A DNA stretch of 38,713 nt from Candidatus Berkelbacteria bacterium. GTDB taxonomy: Bacteria > Patescibacteriota > UBA1384 > 2-12-FULL-50-11. A program made the position numbers and the translations under genes. The notes below the pieces were generated by a model. That model made no database searches and had not been told where the DNA came from. It was given only the letters and a program-made list of their open reading frames with translations. Below are positions 27,464 through 37,726 of the stretch, in pieces (positions within the stretch are counted from its first letter, which is position 1; each line of letters starts with the position of its first letter). The stretch covers positions 1 to 38,713 of the forward strand of contig JAUSEP010000005.1 in the NCBI GenBank assembly GCA_030650195.1, read 5' to 3'.

Positions 27464-28585
27464 TTAGTTCAAGTAATCCCGTAGCTTCGAAGCCTCTTCG
27501 TGTTTTTTTAACTTTTGAAGGGCTTTGGCTTCGATTTGGCGGATACGTTCACGGGTAACACCAAATTCTTTACCAACTTCTTCAAGCGTATGTGTACGTC
27601 CAGCGTGTCCCGCATCTTCTAGTCCAAAACGCATGCGGAGAATTTTTTGTTCTCTTGGGGTAAGAATCGACATCGAGTCTTCAACGTGCCCCTTCATTAA
27701 ACGGTAAATCGCTTGTTCTTCTGGTGACATCGCTTGCTTGTCTTCGATAAAGTCACCTAGCGTTGAGTCACCGTCATCACCAACAGGGGATTCGAGAGAA
27801 ACTGTTTCTTGGCTAATCCGTTGGATGTGTTCGAGCTTATCCATTTCAACTCCAAGCTTCTTGGCTAATTCCTCGTTAAGCGGTTCACGACCAAGCTCTT
27901 GTTGTAATTCTCGCTGAGCTCTCATAAAACGGTTAATTGTTTCCACCATGTGGACTGGGATACGGATTGTTCTGGCTTGGTCAGCAATAGCACGAGTAAT
28001 TGCTTGGCGAATCCACCAAGTAGCGTAAGTCGAAAACTTAAATCCTTTATGGTAATCAAACTTTTCTACGGCTCGTTGTAACCCTAAGTTGCCTTCTTGG
28101 ATCAAATCTAGAAGCGAGAGTCCGCGACCGATATATTTCTTGGCGATTGAGACCACAAGACGAAGATTAGCTTCTGCCAAACGACGCTTAGCAGACTTAT
28201 CTCCTCGTTCAATTCTTTTGGCTAATTTAACTTCCTCGTCTCCTGTTAAGAGGGGATATTGTCCGATTTCCCGTAAGTACATCCGGACCGAGTCCTCAGA
28301 GATACCAGAAAGCTCATCATCTTTAGCGGCTTTCTTCTTACCGTCATCTACGGCTGGGATTTCAAGCAATGGCTTAGCGTCACGGATTTCAACACCAATC
28401 TGACCTAAATAACGCAAAAAGGCGTCGATCATCTCTAGATCATTTTCTGGTTCACTGTAGGCTTGCAAGATCTCTTTATGGGTAACGAATCCGTGAGTTC
28501 GACCCTTTCGGATCAGATACATCAGTTCTTCTGGAAATGTTAATCCAGAATCTTGTTTTATTTTTTTTGGAACGGCTTTTGTCAT
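27464..28585 (-). CDS. rpoD: RNA polymerase sigma-70 factor RpoD
   Basis: [31 protein letters not shown]...[33 protein letters not shown]...[25 protein letters not shown]. Confidence 0.95.
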   Translation of the reverse strand: MTKAVPKKIKQDSGLTFPEELMYLIRKGRTHGFVTHKEILQAYSEPENDLEMIDAFLRYLGQIGVEIRDAKPLLEIPAVDDGKKKAAKDDELSGISEDSVRMYLREIGQYPLLTGDEEVKLAKRIERGDKSAKRRLAEANLRLVVSIAKKYIGRGLSLLDLIQEGNLGLQRAVEKFDYHKGFKFSTYATWWIRQAITRAIADQARTIRIPVHMVETINRFMRAQRELQQELGREPLNEELAKKLGVEMDKLEHIQRISQETVSLESPVGDDGDSTLGDFIEDKQAMSPEEQAIYRLMKGHVEDSMSILTPREQKILRMRFGLEDAGHAGRTHTLEEVGKEFGVTRERIRQIEAKALQKLKKHEEASKLRDYLN

Positions 28586-28590
28586 TAAAA

Positions 28591-30342
28591 TTAAACTCCT
28601 TTAGCGGTCAGGTCACTTAACTGACCCATTAACTTTTTTACTTCACTGATATCCCCTGCCTCTTGAGCGCGCTTAATTGCTCGGGCCAGGTTCTCTTTCT
28701 TTAAATCATAACGCTTAGTTGCTAGACGACTAATTTTTTCGTCAATCAATCCTTTGGCAGTCTCGTCAGTGAGTTCTGGCCATTCCCCGGAAACCCAAAA
28801 TTGCCACGAGTCGATCTTCCCCTCTAAATCGGGGCCAAGAGTGTTTTTCACCTTTGAGAGAAACTGGGTCGGTGATTTAACCAAAGTGGTGTCAGTATAC
28901 AATTTTTTAAGCGTTTCGGCAATGGTGGTAGTCTCGACAGACTGCCAGATTACTTCGTCGAAATCTTTCTTTCGTTCAACAATTAATGACGGCCTAGCAA
29001 TCGCTAAGGCTAAAAATTGTTCCTCATTTGTTAGCAAGGCTACTTTTGCCCCTTTGCCGTCAGTCTTGGGCCCTGAATCTCTAGGTACTGGCTGATTGGT
29101 CTTTTTAACAGATTCATAAACGCTATCCGTTTTAACGCCTACTGCTAGAGCTAGTCGTTGAGCATAGTGATCCAGCCTTGTTGGGTCAGTTATTAATCCC
29201 AGGATTGGTAGCATTGCCTTAATTACTTTCTTTTTGTTTTCAATAAAATCTAGTTGACCGGCAACAGCAATTTCACCAGCAATCCACCACTCAACACCTT
29301 CAACTGCTTCTTTAACGGCAGGCACCCAAGCATCTTTGTTTTTCTCAAAAAGTTCACCTGCATCTTTGTATTGGCCAAAATCAATTACTTTTGAGTTCAA
29401 ATCTAGTCTCAAAAGCATTTCGATAACCTTCCTGGTAGTTGCTTTGCCTGCCGTATCGTTATCAAAAGCCAGTAAGAAATTAGGAGTGTACTTACTTAAA
29501 GTTACAAGTTGGGTTTCGGTAATGGCCGTTCCCGATGAAGCAACGGCATTTGTTACTCCGGCCTGATGCAATGCCACCACGTCCATCTGTCCTTCAACCA
29601 AAATGACATAATTTTTTTCTTTTAACGCTGCCTTGGCTAAATTAAGGCCGTAAAGCACCCGGCTCTTGTTAAATATTGGTGTTTCGGGAGAATTCAGATA
29701 CTTTGGCTCGCCCTCCCCTAGAATACGACCCGTAAAACCAACCGGATTACTTAACACATCAAAAATAGGAAACATTATCCGGTCATAAAAACGTTCTGGG
29801 GAGCCGGCCTTGGCCAGGTCGCTAGATATGAAACCGTGCTTAAGTAGCAAACTCTTTAGATCGAAATTCTTAGGAGCGTATCCGATTGCGAATTGCTTAA
29901 TAGTTTCAACTTTTATGCCACGTTTTTTGAGATATTCTAGTGCTGACTTACCGGCGTCACGTTCAAGCAGTATTGTTTGAAAAACCTTAGCGCAGGCTCG
30001 GTTTATTTGGTAAAGATTGCTTTTGCTATCCTGAGTTTGGTATTCAGAACGGGTTCGACTCTCTAGAGTTACCCCAGCTTTTTGGGCCAGTAACCTTAGC
30101 GCATCGCCGAATTCTAAGTGTTCGGCCTCCATGATGAATTTATAGTGATCGCCACCTTTGCCGCAACCAAAACATTTCCAGATCTGTTTCTCTGGACTCA
30201 CCATAAGAGAGGCTGTCTTCTCTTGGTGGAACGGGCATTGAGCCTTATAGTTAACCCCAGCTTTTTTAAGTGTCACGTACTGGCCGACCAATTCTATGAG
30301 GTCTAGGCGTTGTTTTACTTCTTCGATTTCGTTTGTTGACAT
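28591..30342 (-). CDS. dnaG: DNA primase DnaG
   Basis: [57 protein letters not shown]...[17 protein letters not shown]; start MSTNEIEE at 30342. Confidence 0.95.
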   Translation of the reverse strand: MSTNEIEEVKQRLDLIELVGQYVTLKKAGVNYKAQCPFHQEKTASLMVSPEKQIWKCFGCGKGGDHYKFIMEAEHLEFGDALRLLAQKAGVTLESRTRSEYQTQDSKSNLYQINRACAKVFQTILLERDAGKSALEYLKKRGIKVETIKQFAIGYAPKNFDLKSLLLKHGFISSDLAKAGSPERFYDRIMFPIFDVLSNPVGFTGRILGEGEPKYLNSPETPIFNKSRVLYGLNLAKAALKEKNYVILVEGQMDVVALHQAGVTNAVASSGTAITETQLVTLSKYTPNFLLAFDNDTAGKATTRKVIEMLLRLDLNSKVIDFGQYKDAGELFEKNKDAWVPAVKEAVEGVEWWIAGEIAVAGQLDFIENKKKVIKAMLPILGLITDPTRLDHYAQRLALAVGVKTDSVYESVKKTNQPVPRDSGPKTDGKGAKVALLTNEEQFLALAIARPSLIVERKKDFDEVIWQSVETTTIAETLKKLYTDTTLVKSPTQFLSKVKNTLGPDLEGKIDSWQFWVSGEWPELTDETAKGLIDEKISRLATKRYDLKKENLARAIKRAQEAGDISEVKKLMGQLSDLTAKGV

Positions 30343-30392
30343 TGTTCTCGCTTGAAAGAATACCCTTATCATATATTAGGTACAATAAGAAT

Positions 30393-31064
30393 ATGGATGC
30401 TAGCCTACTTAAGTACCCAAAGAAAAGTCATAGAAAAATGGTTAAGTTACCAGAAGATAGTGTCGAACTGGCCGAGTTTATGGGAATCATGGCTGGCGAT
30501 GGCGGTGTTAGTAACCCCTGGCAATTTGCAATTACTGTCAATTCAATAGCTGATAGAATCTACGCAGAGTATATAAAAAACCTTATCTTTCGATTATTTA
30601 AACTCGAGATTCGATTTATGGAGCGAGAGCGCCACGCACTAGTAATTGTTTGTTCGAGCACAACCGTTCTCGACTTTCTAATCGACAGGGGATTTACACG
30701 AGGCGACAAAATACGACTCGGGATCGGCTTCCCTTCATGGGTTCATAAGAAAGCTAGTTACGAGAAAGCTTTCGTGAGAGGGCTAATGGATACCGATGGC
30801 TGTCTCTTTATCCATAAACACAGAGTTGCGGGGAAAGAATACCGGAATCTGGGATTAACCTTTACTAGCTTTGCCCCCGGACTTGTCGGTGGGATGGCTA
30901 AAGCTCTTCAAAATAACGGAATTACTCCTCATTTTTCTAACGATAGAAGGTCGATCTATTTATATAAGGTGGAATCAGTAGTAAAATACCTTAGTATTTT
31001 CGGATCTTCCAACCCCCGGATCACTCGAAAGTACGAAGAATGGAGAGGTGTCCGAGTGGCTTAA
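30393..31064 (+). CDS. Stand-alone LAGLIDADG homing endonuclease-like protein
   Basis: LAEFMGIMAGDGG and AFVRGLMDTDGCLFI motifs; TACAAT 30381-30386 six nt before ATG; stop codon lies inside tRNA-Ser. Confidence 0.8.
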   Translation: MDASLLKYPKKSHRKMVKLPEDSVELAEFMGIMAGDGGVSNPWQFAITVNSIADRIYAEYIKNLIFRLFKLEIRFMERERHALVIVCSSTTVLDFLIDRGFTRGDKIRLGIGFPSWVHKKASYEKAFVRGLMDTDGCLFIHKHRVAGKEYRNLGLTFTSFAPGLVGGMAKALQNNGITPHFSNDRRSIYLYKVESVVKYLSIFGSSNPRITRKYEEWRGVRVA

Positions 31065-32697
31065 GGGCCGCGCTTGGAAAGCGCGTATATCCGAAAGGGT
31101 ATCGAGGGTTCGAATCCCTCCCTCTCCGCTGACTGGGATTTTTGGGGTCTGAGTCACCACCGTCAACCTGTTGTCTAGCCTCTTTGAGGGGTTCTAACGT
31201 GGCCAATTTGAGAAGCGTCGGGTCTGGCCTGATGGTCAACTTTCCCAGAGTGAGAACATAGGACTCAGCCAGAACCGAGGCGATCTCCCGCTGCTCCTCG
31301 ATGGTGGCGGTTGGGAACATGGGTGGAGCTTCGTTGAGAAACTGAACGGCCCGTCGAACTGCTCGCGCGTTGCCGGCGGTGACTTTACTTGTCTTCTCGA
31401 TCGAGTTGCCGAGGTCCGTCAGTTCGTTCTGGTAGCGCTTCTTTCTCTGAGCGAATTCTTCAGCGGTGACCTCGTTGTTTTCCCGCATGAGATAAAGGGA
31501 GTCGAGTCGGCGCTCGATGTCCTGCCGCGTGGTCTGCTTACGCTCTTTTATGGCTCCTTCGAACCCATGAGATACCTGCTCCTCTCGGTCAATGGCCACA
31601 TCTGCGATGGCTTTTGCCTCATCGGCAACGTGCCAGGTGTTCAGCAGGCCAGAAATTCGCCTGAGGAGGTACTTCTCCGAGACGCTCTGGTAGGGACAGC
31701 CTTTGCGGCCGGTACAGTGATAGTAGACGTACTCGGCACTCCGACCCGTGGTCCAGTAGTGCTTCGACTTACGTTCCGCAGTGATCAAGCAGCCGCAGAC
31801 ACCGCACCGAATCATGCCGGTGAAAGCGAACTTGTGCTTCTTTCGAGGAATCCGGTTCGTGCCCTTGATCAGCTCTTGGACCCGGTTGAACTCCTCTTCG
31901 GTCACCATCGGCTTGTGGGTCCCCTTTCGCCATTCGCTTCCGTAGAAGAAGGTTCCGGCATAGAACGGGTTGTCGAACAGGCGATACAAAGATGATCTGC
32001 CCATCGGCATTCGTCCACGGCCTTGGCGCGTTGGTAACGAGAGATATCCCCAGCCATTCAGCTCGGCGCAAACCTGGGGCACCGAGTAGGCACCAGTCAA
32101 CATGAGATCCCACGCCCGCCGAATCAGGGGAGATCGCTCTGGATCGGTTTCGATGCTTCGAATCTCTTTGCCTTCGACGATCCTGATGACGTTTCGATAG
32201 CCGGGTTTGGCTTGAGTCGGCCAACAGCCACGCTCGGCTTTTTCATGAAGGCCGCGCTTGACGTTGACGCTGAGCTCTCGTACCTGTTGGGTGGCACTGG
32301 CTTCCTCGACCGCGAGCAGCAGCGAGTTGTCACTCGGCCTAAACTCCCGGTCAACAGTCCGGATTGATTGAATGATGCCCTCTTGGAGCAGCCACCGGAT
32401 CTTGCCGCCAAGGACGATGCTTTCGGCTTCAGTCTCAATCGCGTCGAGCTGAGCCGGCGTATGGTGGTTTCGGCCAAAGGCCGCATCCACGCAGCCCAGC
32501 TTGGCGCCGAGCAGCTTGACGTTTCCATAAAGCCAGAGACCGCTCACGTCGTCAAAGAAGGGCGATCCCTCGTAGTCGAGGATGCAAGGCGGAATGTGCA
32601 TCTGGCGCTTCTCTTTGGCGCTGAGGACTCGGCTGCCGTAAGCAGGCGCAAGCGCGCCAGTAGCGGACAAAGGGGAAGACATAGCTCTCACCTCCAA
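31021..32697 (-). CDS. Large serine recombinase relative; recombinase and zinc-ribbon domains present, catalytic N-terminus not recognisable; C-term tail reads antisense into tRNA-Ser
   Basis: LSVNVKRGLHEKAERGCWPTQAKPGYRN, YRLFDNPFYAGTFFYG, FAFTGMIRCGVCGCLITAERK, YVYYHCTGRKG; no YxRxS motif in first ~100 aa. Confidence 0.8.
   Translation of the reverse strand: MEVRAMSSPLSATGALAPAYGSRVLSAKEKRQMHIPPCILDYEGSPFFDDVSGLWLYGNVKLLGAKLGCVDAAFGRNHHTPAQLDAIETEAESIVLGGKIRWLLQEGIIQSIRTVDREFRPSDNSLLLAVEEASATQQVRELSVNVKRGLHEKAERGCWPTQAKPGYRNVIRIVEGKEIRSIETDPERSPLIRRAWDLMLTGAYSVPQVCAELNGWGYLSLPTRQGRGRMPMGRSSLYRLFDNPFYAGTFFYGSEWRKGTHKPMVTEEEFNRVQELIKGTNRIPRKKHKFAFTGMIRCGVCGCLITAERKSKHYWTTGRSAEYVYYHCTGRKGCPYQSVSEKYLLRRISGLLNTWHVADEAKAIADVAIDREEQVSHGFEGAIKERKQTTRQDIERRLDSLYLMRENNEVTAEEFAQRKKRYQNELTDLGNSIEKTSKVTAGNARAVRRAVQFLNEAPPMFPTATIEEQREIASVLAESYVLTLGKLTIRPDPTLLKLATLEPLKEARQQVDGGDSDPKNPSQRRGRDSNPRYPFGYTRFPSAALKPLGHLSILRTFE
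31042..31128 (+). tRNA. tRNA-Ser (anticodon GGA), CCA not encoded
   Basis: GGAGAGG acceptor/CCTCTCC; anticodon stem CGCGC-TTGGAAA-GCGCG (anticodon 31076-31078); long variable arm; T-loop GGGTTCGAATCCC. Confidence 0.97.
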
Positions 32698-32901
32698 GGT
32701 GCTGGAGCCGGGCGATCACCGAGGCTCCTCATCCCATGGATAAGGCAGGAGCACGAGAGACGCAAGAATCGAGGCGTGGAGGAAACGAGAAAGCAGCCGC
32801 TTGGGACATTGATGCCACCAGCTAGGAAATGAAAAGGCGGATAGGTTTGTGACCTATCCGCACGAATGATCCGACCGATCCGAACCGATCAATGGACCAA
32901 T

Positions 32902-33492
32902 TCAGGACGAAGGAGCAAGCCCACCTGAAACCTCACTCCCAAAGATCTCTGAGAGCTCGACTTGTTTTGGCAGCATGCTTGCCAGACCTGCAATCTCACC
33001 TTCCGCCCGCGTCTGATCGAAATTCCTGATTCCCCCATCTGCTCGTCGATTGAAGATGAGGTTCCATAACGCGCGGCCATAATTCGGCCAGTTGGACAAT
33101 GCTAACGGTCTTCCCAAAAATATGAGAAACCAGTAGTAATGCCACGCGGCGCTTCCAAAAGGAGCAAAGTACTTGTAGCTTACCGCAATGTCCTGACTTG
33201 TCGATGTCGAGAAGCGGTCTCGATGCACTGTGTTGCACGCCTCTCGAACCTGATTCGTCGCCAAGAATGGTCCCAAAGCCGCGGCTAACAGAATCAGGCC
33301 ACGAAACTCCTTTACTGCTTCATCATCTTCCTGGTGCTGCTCGTGGGCCAGCGAAAGGACCGCATTCCCGATCCCCTCCAACCGTCCCATCGCTAAATGC
33401 GTCAGTTGCGATCGGAAGCCAAGGATCAGGATGAGCAGAGCGCCGAATGTGGCCACTCCGTATGTTCCCCAGGCTGCAATCTGCAACTCATT
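32902..33492 (-). CDS. Single-TM hypothetical protein
   Basis: ORF 32902..33507, MNELQIAAWGTYGVATFGALLILILGF start at 33495/33492 region. Confidence 0.55.
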   Translation of the reverse strand, partial: NELQIAAWGTYGVATFGALLILILGFRSQLTHLAMGRLEGIGNAVLSLAHEQHQEDDEAVKEFRGLILLAAALGPFLATNQVREACNTVHRDRFSTSTSQDIAVSYKYFAPFGSAAWHYYWFLIFLGRPLALSNWPNYGRALWNLIFNRRADGGIRNFDQTRAEGEIAGLASMLPKQVELSEIFGSEVSGGLAPSS

Positions 33493-33826
33493 CATTTTTT
33501 TCACCATCCTCGATTTCTATGCCAGATTCCTCGGTTGAGGTAGGCAGTGGCTTGTTCTCCGGTTGGGATTTCAGGCGTTTTCTTGGCCGCCGGAGTGCGG
33601 CCACCGCCCGAGCCAGTCCGAGTGCGTACTCCTTTTGGGCCTTGAGAACCTCTGGAACCGTCACCCGATGCACGATGTAGGCGCCGACCAAGGCAATAAC
33701 AACAGTCAACCAGGGCTCTGTGTGGGTGATAACCAGGGTCGAAAGGAGCGCTACAAAGGCCAGAGCAACAGCCGCGCCGGTTGGAAGAGTCGGAGGACCC
33801 GTTAACCGACGTTGATTTGCATCCAC
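33488..33826 (-). CDS. Small two-TM hypothetical protein
   Basis: 112 aa, GAAVALAFVALLSTLVITH...LTVVIALVGAYIVHRVTV; overlaps next gene. Confidence 0.5.
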   Translation of the reverse strand: MDANQRRLTGPPTLPTGAAVALAFVALLSTLVITHTEPWLTVVIALVGAYIVHRVTVPEVLKAQKEYALGLARAVAALRRPRKRLKSQPENKPLPTSTEESGIEIEDGEKNE

Positions 33827-34516
33827 TGACAGAAGCCTCCAATTCAGCCCTCAGCTCCTGTGTGGGGAACCAATTCTAATGGCTGGACACCCTTTGTAAA
33901 AGTGCATCTTGTTACCAAAAGCACACTACTACTGTAGCATAGCAGAACGACGTGGGTCAGGCCAATGTGAATCCGAGTGTCGCGCCTCGCTCTTCGTCTC
34001 GCGATGAGTCGAAATAGCGATCTTCATCCGTTCTGTGAACTGAAGGGCAGCTTTGACGCGCCCGGAATTTGCCCTATCTTTGGCTTTGTCAGAACTGTGC
34101 CCTGTCAGCGGCGAGGGGTCGATATGCCTCGCTCGCCATCGACTGCCGACAACCCAACGGCATTTTGGGTCAACCGCCTGTTATCTGGCCGTTCAAGTTG
34201 GAGTACGAGCCTGAACCTGGAGAACGATCCTGGCAACGAGCCATAGCGCTGTACAGGTTCGAGCGCACCCTAAGTCTTGTGACTGGATTCCCTAGATCTT
34301 GGCGGGGAATTGCCGCCCTTTTCAAATGGGGTTGTCAGGCTTCGCGTGCAGCAAAGAGCGAGTTGGACACGAACGGCCCACGAAACATGAGGCCTTTCCG
34401 GCCACAGGGACTACACATATCGACACGTTGGCGATCATAACGTTGCGGTTCGCAAGACCTCCATGGTGTCGGTCTGAGCTTCCCGAGCATTCAGAACGCA
34501 AAGTGAGGAACTGATC

Positions 34517-35242
34517 TCACCGATCGGCGATTGCGGTTCGAATTGCATCCAAGATGGGCAGCCATTTTCCAATTTCGCGATTGTCACCATCGATTTCGAT
34601 CGTTTGAAGCATTGTTTTGAACGGTTCTTGAAGGCAAAGTTGGACTGATCCGTTCTCCAACTGGCAGTTCGAACATAGAGAATTGAGGATTTCTCGTTTC
34701 TCCTTCGAAGTGGCCCTTTCGAACCTGGAATGGCAGTTCGAACCTAATTCCAGAAGGGTCACGCCCAGCTCATAATACGACGACTGAGCTTTGCCCAGGC
34801 TTGAAAGTAGAAGCCGACAGGCATTGAGCTCTTCTTCCCACTTGAGCTTGAGCTTGTCGAAGATGGCCATGGGGACTTGGCCGGACATCTTGTCCAGATA
34901 CAACATCTCCAACTTGCCTTCGAGGCTCTTGGCTTCATTTTCCAGAGTCTCTCGCTGTTCGTCGTGAAAGGCTCGCTCTTCCTCAAAGCTCTCTTGCAGA
35001 GCCCCACGGAGCATCTCCAGTATCTCCGCGTCGATATGCAGGCGCCCAAGGAGGTCTGAGACCTGGGCGGTAACTGCCTTTTCTTCGACACACTTCTGAC
35101 CCGGGCACCTGCCTCTCTTTCCGGTGCAGTGGTAGTAGACGTATTTTCCTTTCCTTCTCTCTGATGTGATAGCACAGCCGCAGTGGGCACAGGTGAAGAT
35201 GCCCTTGGCAAAAGGAAGTACATTGTTCGAAGAACAAGTAAA
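34517..35242 (-). pseudogene. C-terminal fragment of a second large serine recombinase
   Basis: In-frame reading upstream of ORF 34517..35014 gives VLPFAKGIFTCAHCGCAITSERRKGKYVYYHCTGKRGRCPGQKCVEEKAV...; catalytic and recombinase domains absent. Confidence 0.75.
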
Positions 35243-35376
35243 GTCAGGTTTGATCGCAGGTTCACCGCGAACCTGGCTTGTTCGAGTAAGGCTGCTCGAA
35301 CCGTTAATCGACCTGCTGCTCGAACTCAGTTTGCATTCTGGAGCTTCACTTTGCTCCGGTTTGACACCGGAGCGAG

Positions 35377-36348
35377 TTACTCGATCGCGGTAGCAGCTTC
35401 GAAGCTCTCTTCGGGAGTTACCGGGGCAGGCAGGGCGTCAGGCGATGACAGTTGCGACGAATCGAACAGACTGAGCTGAGCTGACATCTCTCCCTGAAGA
35501 CCGAATTGCGACGAAAACACGAAATGAACGAGTTGACCGAGCCTCCAATAGCTCCTCCTTCTTCTTGTAGCACGCTCCAGAGCAGCGAGTTTCGCCAGAT
35601 CATGTTCATTATCCATGCATCCGGGTGGTGCCAGATCTGCAAACACGCGAACCCCGGCCTTAAGATGCAACCTGCATGCTCGTTTGTGCAGTATGTAGGC
35701 CACGTAGTCTGGGTCAAGCGGCCTTACCTGATGATCGCCCAGTAGGCTCGGGACCTGAGGCACGACTGTCTGGGCTGAATTGAGCGCCTCGGTCAAGCTC
35801 CCGTTTCGAACGAATCGAAGTGCCTTGCCAATCGTCGAGCCAAAGACGAGGGAAACGTCGGCGCCGGTGGCTTCGCAGAAATCTACTAGGTCATGCAGGA
35901 AAGATACTGGTTCATCTACCCAGTTAACAACAGCGTGGCATAGTATGAGGTCGATCCGAGTACGCATCAGCTTTGGGAACACTCCCGGAACGGAATCCAC
36001 GATCCTCTCGACGCTCGCAGCGGGGATTCCGAGGGATGCTTGACGCTCCTCGGCACTTCTAAGCAATTCTGCCGACGGATCGACCAAGATGGCCCGCAGA
36101 TTGGGACGCTGTTTCAGCAACTCCAGGGTCATGGGCGCGTGCCCGGCGCCTAAGTCCAAGATTGTGGTCAGGTCGGGGCGAGCGTCGATCCAGGGCAGAA
36201 GATCGCTCAACAGGCTTGCGATCCGGAGATTGCCTAAAGCACCGCCATAGATTGTTTGGGTAAAGAGCTCGGGATCATGCTTGAAGACCGAGCTCGTTTC
36301 CTCGAATGGTAGCATCCCGTCGGGCTGGTTATCGCGATTACGCCTCAT
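35377..36348 (-). CDS. Class I SAM methyltransferase, CmoM/SmtA-like
   Basis: TILDLGAGHAPMTLELLKQRPN...ILCHAVVNWVDEPVSFLHDL...LHLKAGVRVFADL. Confidence 0.7.
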   Translation of the reverse strand: MRRNRDNQPDGMLPFEETSSVFKHDPELFTQTIYGGALGNLRIASLLSDLLPWIDARPDLTTILDLGAGHAPMTLELLKQRPNLRAILVDPSAELLRSAEERQASLGIPAASVERIVDSVPGVFPKLMRTRIDLILCHAVVNWVDEPVSFLHDLVDFCEATGADVSLVFGSTIGKALRFVRNGSLTEALNSAQTVVPQVPSLLGDHQVRPLDPDYVAYILHKRACRLHLKAGVRVFADLAPPGCMDNEHDLAKLAALERATRRRRSYWRLGQLVHFVFSSQFGLQGEMSAQLSLFDSSQLSSPDALPAPVTPEESFEAATAIE

Positions 36349-37726
36349 TCGGAAAGAACTGATCCCAAAAGGAGAAGCCCGGACAAGCTACGACAAGACA
36401 AACGAACTTCTCCTTCGCGAACACCTGGTGAGCCATTCCTTCCGGAACGACCAAGAACTGTCCCGGAGACATGTTGAAGTCCTGTGCGGAGCCTGTCTTC
36501 TTCGGATCCCATACACTTATCCTCGCTTCACCATTTTCGGCAATATACACCTCTTCGGACCGATGATGATAGTGACCTGACGTTGTTGAACCGGCATCAA
36601 ATACAGCCCGTGCAATCGTGAAACTCCTGATACCATTGACACCTGAGACGGCAATTGGAGTCACCGAACCGAATGGTCGGTCGCCTGCCTTCAGTTGCTC
36701 CGGTGCGATTAGTAGAGGCTGACGAATCTCACGCGGAGCCTCACAGAATCCTGCGACGAGTTTCTCGATCTCTGGTGGGAGGTTCAAGACACCTGCTTTC
36801 TTTGGAGACAGCTCGATCGCAGCGCAGAGCATCAGTGCAAAGACAATATCAATGGCATCCGACGCGGTACCCGGAAAGTGATGAAGATTGATGGTGCGTC
36901 CGTCTGAGAGGATCTGGATCGTCTTTTGCTTGCCTTCCTTGGATATCTCGATGTGAAGATGGCCTTCGACCACCTTAACATTCATTTCACTCCGATGTGC
37001 ACTCCGTTTCTGGGGGGACCTGATCTCAGCAGCAAACTCGCCGGTTCCACTCCCAGCATTCAACAAACAACAACCGTCCTTCAGGAGCATGACCTCGGTT
37101 ACTCCGATCGTGCTTCCATCTCGATTTGCCGTTGCCGAGATCACGTAGTCTGCATCGACAAGTGCACCGTGAAGAGCTTGAAGATCGACCGCTTCGAAGC
37201 CATGTGTTCTTGCGATTACCCGGCGCACCGGGTCAGGTTCAACTGCAAGTATTCGACTGCCGCAACTCGCTAAGATCCTTGCTAAGCCGGATCCAACGGA
37301 CCCATACCCCAACAAAGTAACACGCTTCCCAGCAAGACTCGACCGCGAGAAAGTGCTGAGCGCGGTGACTATGGCAGCGGGCGTAGCCGTTCCATTCTCA
37401 ACACTGAGCTTAAGTTGGCTCTCCGCGACATTCACGACGGGATGGCGAAGGCCGTCCTTGGCGTCATGGTACCGGATTCCAGAGGTAGTTTGCTCTATCG
37501 TGAAGAACCCTGGCCGCAGGATAACCTCATCAGTTACGAGGCGGGAAACCCTGGCTCCGTCCTCAAATGCGATGTCAATCGTCGGTAACGTCGCTTGAAC
37601 ATCGTCTTCAAGGAGTCGATTGCTGAGGCAACACGGGTGTTCGCTGACGCGTCTGAGCCGCGGCAACTCAATGGTGAAGTCGTCCAAACACGGGTAGTGC
37701 CTTACACGCTTCCAGCCAATGGCCAA
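36338..37726 (-). CDS. S-adenosylhomocysteinase-like NAD-binding domain fused to C-terminal cupin
   Basis: LAGKRVTLLGYGSVGSGLARILASCGSRILAVEPDPVRRVIARTHGFEAVDLQALHGALVDADYVISATAN; C-terminal GHYHHRSEEVYIAENGEARISVWD...VVPEGMAHQVFA; stop overlaps MT start by 11 bp; true start may lie downstream of 37726. Confidence 0.75.
   Translation of the reverse strand: MAIGWKRVRHYPCLDDFTIELPRLRRVSEHPCCLSNRLLEDDVQATLPTIDIAFEDGARVSRLVTDEVILRPGFFTIEQTTSGIRYHDAKDGLRHPVVNVAESQLKLSVENGTATPAAIVTALSTFSRSSLAGKRVTLLGYGSVGSGLARILASCGSRILAVEPDPVRRVIARTHGFEAVDLQALHGALVDADYVISATANRDGSTIGVTEVMLLKDGCCLLNAGSGTGEFAAEIRSPQKRSAHRSEMNVKVVEGHLHIEISKEGKQKTIQILSDGRTINLHHFPGTASDAIDIVFALMLCAAIELSPKKAGVLNLPPEIEKLVAGFCEAPREIRQPLLIAPEQLKAGDRPFGSVTPIAVSGVNGIRSFTIARAVFDAGSTTSGHYHHRSEEVYIAENGEARISVWDPKKTGSAQDFNMSPGQFLVVPEGMAHQVFAKEKFVCLVVACPGFSFWDQFFPNEA

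Noticed and set aside
31021-31128. C-terminal RGRDSNPRYPFGYTRFPSAALKPLGHLS as a genuine recombinase domain
   Set aside because: It is the antisense translation of tRNA-Ser, a familiar artefact; kept only as an att-junction read-through.
32368-32832. Plus-strand 154-aa ORF opposite the LSR
   Set aside because: Antisense to a recognisable recombinase; high-GC shadow ORF.
33840-34510. ORFs 33977..34246, 34069..34440 and 34299..34514
   Set aside because: Overlapping frames with no recognisable motifs or RBS; more likely decayed intergenic DNA.
34517-35330. Scattered TTCGAAC/CTCGAAC words as a repeat system
   Set aside because: Irregularly spaced and partly inside recombinase coding sequence; no consistent period or orientation.
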